From Panax quinquefolius (lineage: Eukaryota; Streptophyta; Magnoliopsida; Apiales; Araliaceae): a stretch of 64,000 bases of DNA. Below the pieces are notes generated by a model. That model was not told the origin of the DNA and searched no databases. It saw nothing but the letters and a program-made list of their open reading frames with translations. This document shows positions 59,598 to 64,000 of the stretch, piece after piece. Position numbers and translations under genes: made by a program. The DNA lies in the NCBI GenBank assembly GCA_020205615.1, contig CM035167.1, forward strand, positions 60,285,023 to 60,349,022, given 5' to 3'. Each line of letters opens with the position of its first letter. Positions within the stretch are counted from its first letter, which is position 1.

Positions 59598-60133
59598 CTA
59601 CGATGTTCTACTAAGATACTGCTTAGCCTTACTACGTTCTTCCTCCATGATCCGAAACATTGTTTTGCCATCTAATACGTACGATGGCAGCGTCTCGAAC
59701 TAAATCGGATAACCCATGACCCGATCCTGAGCTCGATTAACCACGGTGTTGAATACTCTGTTTATCTTTTCCATCTTTATTCTCTTTGCCTGTGCGTCTT
59801 TCACTGCTATCCCGGCTCGTTGAAACACCTCCTCATGTGCGTCTTCGGCTCTTTCCCTCTTAGTAGTTTCTTCCTTCAGCTTGTTCTTCAGTTCTGCGAC
59901 CTCCTCGATCAGTTGTTCTTTCTCTCCTTCAGTCTGTTTTAGCTTCTCCTCGACATTAGTCAATCGTTCCTCACGATCCTGGATCTCGTCGTCATTCTGT
60001 GTCATTGCAGTATGTTGTTCAGCTACTATCTCTTGTAATTCCTCAACTGTATCCTGAAGTTCCACGTTACGGTCGTAGACTTCATCGTACATTCGAGCAG
60101 CTATTGAGGTTAGTGAAGTCTCTTCCTCCTCAT
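59598..60133 (-). pseudogene. A3 ORF0, C-terminal two thirds
   Basis: The coiled-coil part is open over 130 codons: DEIQDREERLTNVEEKLKQT, AELKNKLKEETTKRERAEDA and RAQDRVMGYPI. A TAG replaces Gln at about 59700, after which FETLPSYVLDG and YLSRTS lead to the usual stop at 59598. The acidic N-terminal part is cut off by B3 at 60133. It is the third copy of this ORF. Confidence 0.75.
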
Positions 60134-60333
60134 TGTGACGCCCCCAAAATTAGGTATACATCACCCATTCTGAGTCGGGATACATGGTACAAAATTCAAA
60201 TACAACTTTATTTATACAACTGTCGAGCTGTCGTATAGAATATGACCACAGTTAACTATGAGTTTTAATACAAATGTATGTAACTCTCATGGTACCTCGA
60301 CCACAACCTTACAATGATACTTTACATAAAAGT

Positions 60334-60790
60334 ATAGTTAAAAACTGTTTTAGAAATTAAAATCTTTGGGAAGTGCTCAAGGAAACCTTCGTATATGGGA
60401 GGCCATGCGTCAAGGTTATGATAGATATCATATGTCCACAGAATTATCTTTGGTTGACCCAAAAGTCTCCAAAGAAAAATAAGAAGATTACTATCATCTT
60501 CTTTCCAATGGTGAGTCTTCTCTTGACATATAAATATCTTCATTGTCTTCAAGTGAAAATTATATTTCAAAAAACTCCAAGATCATACATGTAGTGCTCG
60601 TAGATATATTCAGCAAGTGGATGTGCACAACCATGTCTTATGAGAAAATGAGGTTGTATTTCATTAGACATCTTGTATGATAGTGGCAAAACACCCTTCC
60701 AAAGTTGGGTTTGCCTCAACCTATTTGATTTACCAAATATAACTACCAAATGATGTATAGAATACAACACACTTTTCTATATTGTTTAGG
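60334..60790. other. Unidentified 450-bp segment inside LTR B3
   Basis: Absent from the corresponding place in B0, B1 and B2. It has modest open frames on both strands (60322-60570 and 60567-60770 on minus, 60373-60594 on plus), none of which I recognise. No terminal inverted repeats or target duplication were found. It could be a captured fragment or a subfamily-specific LTR part. Confidence 0.5.
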
Positions 60791-61408
60791 GAGAACCTCC
60801 ACAGCTAGAGACCACCGTTCTATTCCCGTGTTATCCCCACTCGACCCGGCAACACTCTTATTACCTGAAAGGAATTGTGAAGTAGAAAGGGTGAGCACAA
60901 CTAGCCCAATAACGAATATAATGACTAAAGCCAATTTACACCATCAATAGCCTTCATCATTAATAAATCAGAGAATTAGAATGTATGATAGATGATAAAA
61001 GTTTTCAACCATAGTTGCAGCGGAACGAGCAATCCATTAGAAGAGTCAAATAGACAATAAGGTCTATTATCTTCTATATGTTAAAAGTCCACCATTAATG
61101 TTTTATCCGTGTAACATCAATCAACAATTCCCGTCCACGATCATGTGAATAACTTATAATCGCAATTGTGATTCTAAATTCCTCTTCGCACCCAGGACGA
61201 AGATAATTTTCATCACCTGAAACATCAAAAATCATGGTTATACCAAATCACAATTCCTGCTTGTAATCATTAAATCATCTTTGCACTACGGCCAAAGATA
61301 TTCATTATTATCACATCCATGAATTAATATTTCATTGCTGAGACTTAGCTCAATAATTAATCCACATCATCGAATCATCCATGCACTACAAGCCAAGGAT
61401 ATTCTTTT

Positions 61409-61766
61409 AGTATCACGACCACGAATTATCCATGCACTACGGCCAAAGATAATCGTGTTTTCATCAACGGTCCTGATCATGCCATAAAACAATTCATCTT
61501 TTCACTACGGCCAAAGAGAATCCATAGCCATAATCATACCAAAAACTGTCCATCAATGCACTACGGGCCAATGAGGACTTTTTCATTAGTATCACAACCA
61601 CAAATTATCCATGCACTACGGGCCAAAGATAATCGTGTTTTTATCAACGGTCCTGATCATGCTATAAAACAATTCATCTTTGCACCCTTGGCCGAAGAGA
61701 ATCCATAGCCATAATCATACCAAAAATTGTTCATCAATGCACTACGGGCCAATGAGGATTTTTTCC
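61409..61766 (-). repeat. 179-bp tandem duplication in LTR B3
   Basis: Two copies starting AGTATCAC at 61409 and 61588. Each contains the CACTACGGGCCAAAGATAAT and CACTACGGGCCAATGAGGA themes. B0 and B2 have a single copy. Confidence 0.85.
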
Positions 61767-61899
61767 ACATCATTTGCAACATTACGGTCATGATTATACC
61801 GAATAATCCCTGGTCATAATCATACCAAGTCCATCTATGTACTACAGGCCACAGATGACTTTCAACATAATATAAATATGAGGATGATGACAATATTAT

Positions 61900-63060
61900 A
61901 AGCATTTATCAAACTAAATCAAGGATAAATATTAAAGACTTTAAATTTATCCAGACATTATCAATCACTTAATAAAATCATAATCTAATATTGTTAATAT
62001 TATAACAATATTTTAATCACTCCTTAAACTTATAAACAATTTAATTTAATTGTTTACACTTTTCTAAATAATGCATTTGATCATTCAAAATGCCATACTC
62101 ATAAGATTTCATCACCAATAATCAAATTACTCATCAAAAATCTGCATATACCTTATATAGGATTTCCAAGCCATAAAATCCTATTTACCAATTCTTCAAC
62201 TCAACATAACATATTTAACTCATATGTTTGTAGCTAAACTATTTTCATGAAAAATACCAAATCAATCCCAAAAATTATTCTTTTCTGAGATTTAGCATAC
62301 TATAGTCCCATATTTAACATATATTTTTCTTGACATTTTTAAAATGCATTTACTATTTTTCAAAAATCAATTTCTAATTAATTCCTTAAGAAATTAGTTA
62401 CCTCGTGGTTAACTCCAGAAATTCTCAAATCTTGGCAGGATCTTACACATGTTAACGTGAACTTCCAGTTTAAATTTCATGGTCATCGGAGTTATAGAAC
62501 TCCGGTTATAGCATTTTTCGTCGGAAAAACCTAAATATTGAAATGGTCATAACTTGCTCATTTTAAGTCGGATTGAGCTCATTTTTTGGACAAGAGGTAC
62601 TTTATACCATATACTTTCATGTCCCAAAAGGCCAAAATTTTTCTCACAAATTAAGTGGCCAAAACAGCCCTTTTAAAATCGTGGCAATAGCCTTTTTCAT
62701 AATTTGCAGTTTTTTGTACTTTGCTAAAATCAGTCCACACGAAAATCTACAACACCTTTTTCAGTGATTCCACTTGGATAAGTTACAAAACTCATAGACC
62801 TAACTCTAGAACTTGACCACACTCAAAAATTCGAAATATAATAGGAGATATGGTCAATTGAATTTCATGTTCCATTTTCACCAAAATCTAATTTTTCAAC
62901 CCTTTGTGATTTCTAAGAAACTTTCATGTTTTCACATAATAACCAACATAACTCATCATAACACTTACTAATACCACATATACCCATTATTTTCATTAGT
63001 CCAATGCTTTTATTATGACTTTCATCATAATCCACGTAAACAGATCATTTCCACAATTTA
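61900..63060. other. Divergent 1.15-kb stretch inside LTR B3
   Basis: Replaces about 240 bp of the B2 LTR. AT-rich, no gene. On the plus strand it carries ATGGTCATAACTTGCTCAT (62541), followed by TCGGATTGAG. These are close to ATGGCCATAACTTTCTCAT (36622) and TCGATTGAG of LTR E. Origin uncertain. Confidence 0.5.
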
Positions 63061-63084
63061 ACAAGGAATGAAATACAAAGGATC

Positions 63085-63530
63085 GTTCACCATGCATGTG
63101 GTAATCCACATAGACAGGTTATTCCAACAGAATAATAAAGAATGGAATAACAAAAGGATTCACCATGCATGCGATAGAGACCGCACAGACAGGTTATTCC
63201 CAACAGAATAATAAATACGGAACCAGGTCCGGCGTAAAACGCACAGACAGGATATTCCAGCAGAATAGTAAAGATTTTACCGGTCCCACGTAAAAATGCA
63301 TGAATGTGATATTCCAAAGAGAATAGTAAAGATGGAACCAGGTCCGACGTAAAACGTACAGACGGGATATTCCAACAGAATAATAATAAAGACGAAACCA
63401 GGTCCGGCGTAAAACGCACAAACAGGATATTCCAATAGAATAATAATAAAGATGGAATAATAGAAGAATGTCACCAAGTATAGGGTAGTCCGCGTATACT
63501 GGTTATTCCAGCAGAATAATAAAGAATGGA
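63085..63530 (-). repeat. Tandem repeats of about 58-60 bp in LTR B3
   Basis: About seven imperfect units with the core GGTTATTCCAACAGAATAAT, then AAAGANGGAACCAGGTCCGG-like, then GTAAAACGCACAGACA. Frames on the minus strand repeat as a result and are not genes. It corresponds to 22240-22620 in B0. Confidence 0.8.
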
Positions 63531-63813
63531 ATAACAGAAGTTCTCTTCATGAATACAAAAGAAATAATAACCCTTACAGATACAACAAATAATATCCCTT
63601 ACCTTTGAAAGAAGATTATTCCGACTGTTAGGGCGGTGATACACTCGAAGAAAACTTGCACTACGCTCAAAGCTTTCTTAAACTCTAAAGAAATACGCTC
63701 AAGATTATAGAAGAAGAACTCTCTCTATAGTTTCTCTCTCTAGAGTTTCAGTGAATTCGTAAGAAATAATGAATGAATGAGCTTCTATTTATAGAAGAAT
63801 GGACTACATAGTA

Positions 63814-64000
63814 TATGAGACCCCGGATTTTATGAATAATATTTAATTTTCTCAAAATAATTTTTTAAATATTATGGTGTGAATTTGATATAATGTTATA
63901 GTTGTGGGTTATATTTATAAATTTTGCAAAGTACGCAAGTTGTTATATAATATTCGATTGGTCGGGGAATATTCTTTTTTGTTGGGGAATATCCGTATGC
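63814..64000 (+). mobile_element. Start of a further family B LTR, cut by window edge
   Basis: TATGAGACCCCGGATTTTAT aligns with the start of the B0 LTR (TGTAAGACCCCAACTTTTAT), and the following 180 bp align throughout. It breaks LTR B3. The right end lies outside the window. Confidence 0.85.

Larger units (their letters stand above)
42366..60133 (-). mobile_element. A3: family A element with amplified PR-RT-RH and nested insertions
   Basis: Minus-strand element: 3' LTR (42366-45444), purine tract, chromodomain, IN, RH, three tandem PR-RT-RH segments, gag (split by B2) and ORF0 (cut at 60133 by B3). Its 5' LTR is not in the window. Reading frames are broken, though gag-PR is nearly open. Confidence 0.88.
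60134..63813 (-). mobile_element. B3: long variant family B LTR inserted in A3 ORF0
   Basis: Left edge TGTGACGCCCCC at 60134. The body follows the B LTR order: GGGTGAGC...CAACTAGCCC (about 60889), the CACTACGG repeats, the 60-bp repeats (63085-63530) and the reversed TATA-like box (about 63785). It is about 3.7 kb and still incomplete, because of two stretches absent from B0 and B2 (60334-60790 and about 61900-63060). It is interrupted at 63814 by a plus-strand LTR. Whether it is a solo LTR or part of a full element cannot be told. Confidence 0.82.

Noticed and set aside
60322..60770. Possible host gene exons in LTR B3
   Set aside because: I could not match any of the frames to a family; kept as an unknown segment only.
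63087..63477. Three overlapping minus-strand frames with repeated RRTWF-like peptides
   Set aside because: They come from the 58-60-bp LTR repeat; no start context and no conservation of frame in B0.

Overview
The window is plant nuclear DNA made almost entirely of nested, decayed LTR retrotransposons. No host gene, rRNA, tRNA, CRISPR array or prokaryotic signal can be supported. The coding remains are Ty3/gypsy gag and pol in the order gag, protease (PR), reverse transcriptase (RT), RNase H (RH), integrase (IN), terminal chromodomain. This order, the initiator-Met primer sites (TGGTATCARAGC) and the C-terminal WRNH.VEE.TW motif point to chromoviruses of the Tekay/Del type. LTRs are long (about 2.4 to 3.7 kb) and AT-rich, and most reading frames carry stops or frameshifts. 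This suggests old heterochromatin of an angiosperm with a large genome. The species cannot be told from the sequence.

Two related families account for nearly everything. Family A has LTRs ending GGGGGTGTCACA, a gag starting MPPRR, and an extra acidic coiled-coil ORF (called ORF0 here) between the primer site and gag. Family B has LTRs starting TGTAAGACCCC or similar, a gag with no ORF0, and a TATA box in the LTR. Layout: 1-762, end of an A LTR (+); 763-1158, unassigned; 1159-11239, B1, a full-length but decayed B element (-); 11240-13238, an unrelated LTR-like block (D); 13239-14945, the 5' part of an A element (A1, -) fused to a + strand A pol fragment (A4, 14941-15914); 15915-16307, an array of covarying hairpins; 16308-19433, an A LTR (-) facing a 5'-truncated A LTR (+) at 19434-20878 and 31222-32570. 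That + LTR is split by B0 (20879-31221), the best preserved element, with AATGT target-site duplications.

From 32571 rightward, two A elements lie head to tail on the minus strand. A2 (32571-42365) is split by a 2.9-kb solo LTR (E, ACTTT duplications). A3 (42366-60133) carries a threefold tandem amplification of its PR-RT-RH segment. A3 is split in gag by B2 (52386-58887, CCTCT duplications, internally deleted) and in ORF0 by a long variant B LTR (B3, from 60134). B3 is itself cut at 63814 by the start of another B LTR (+) that runs out of the window.

Insertion order from nesting: A2 and A3 came before E, B2 and B3; B3 came before the terminal + B LTR; the inverted A LTR pair came before B0. 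No element looks able to move on its own. B0 comes closest: its RT, RH and IN catalytic residues are present, but it has premature stops, frameshifts and a destroyed protease site.
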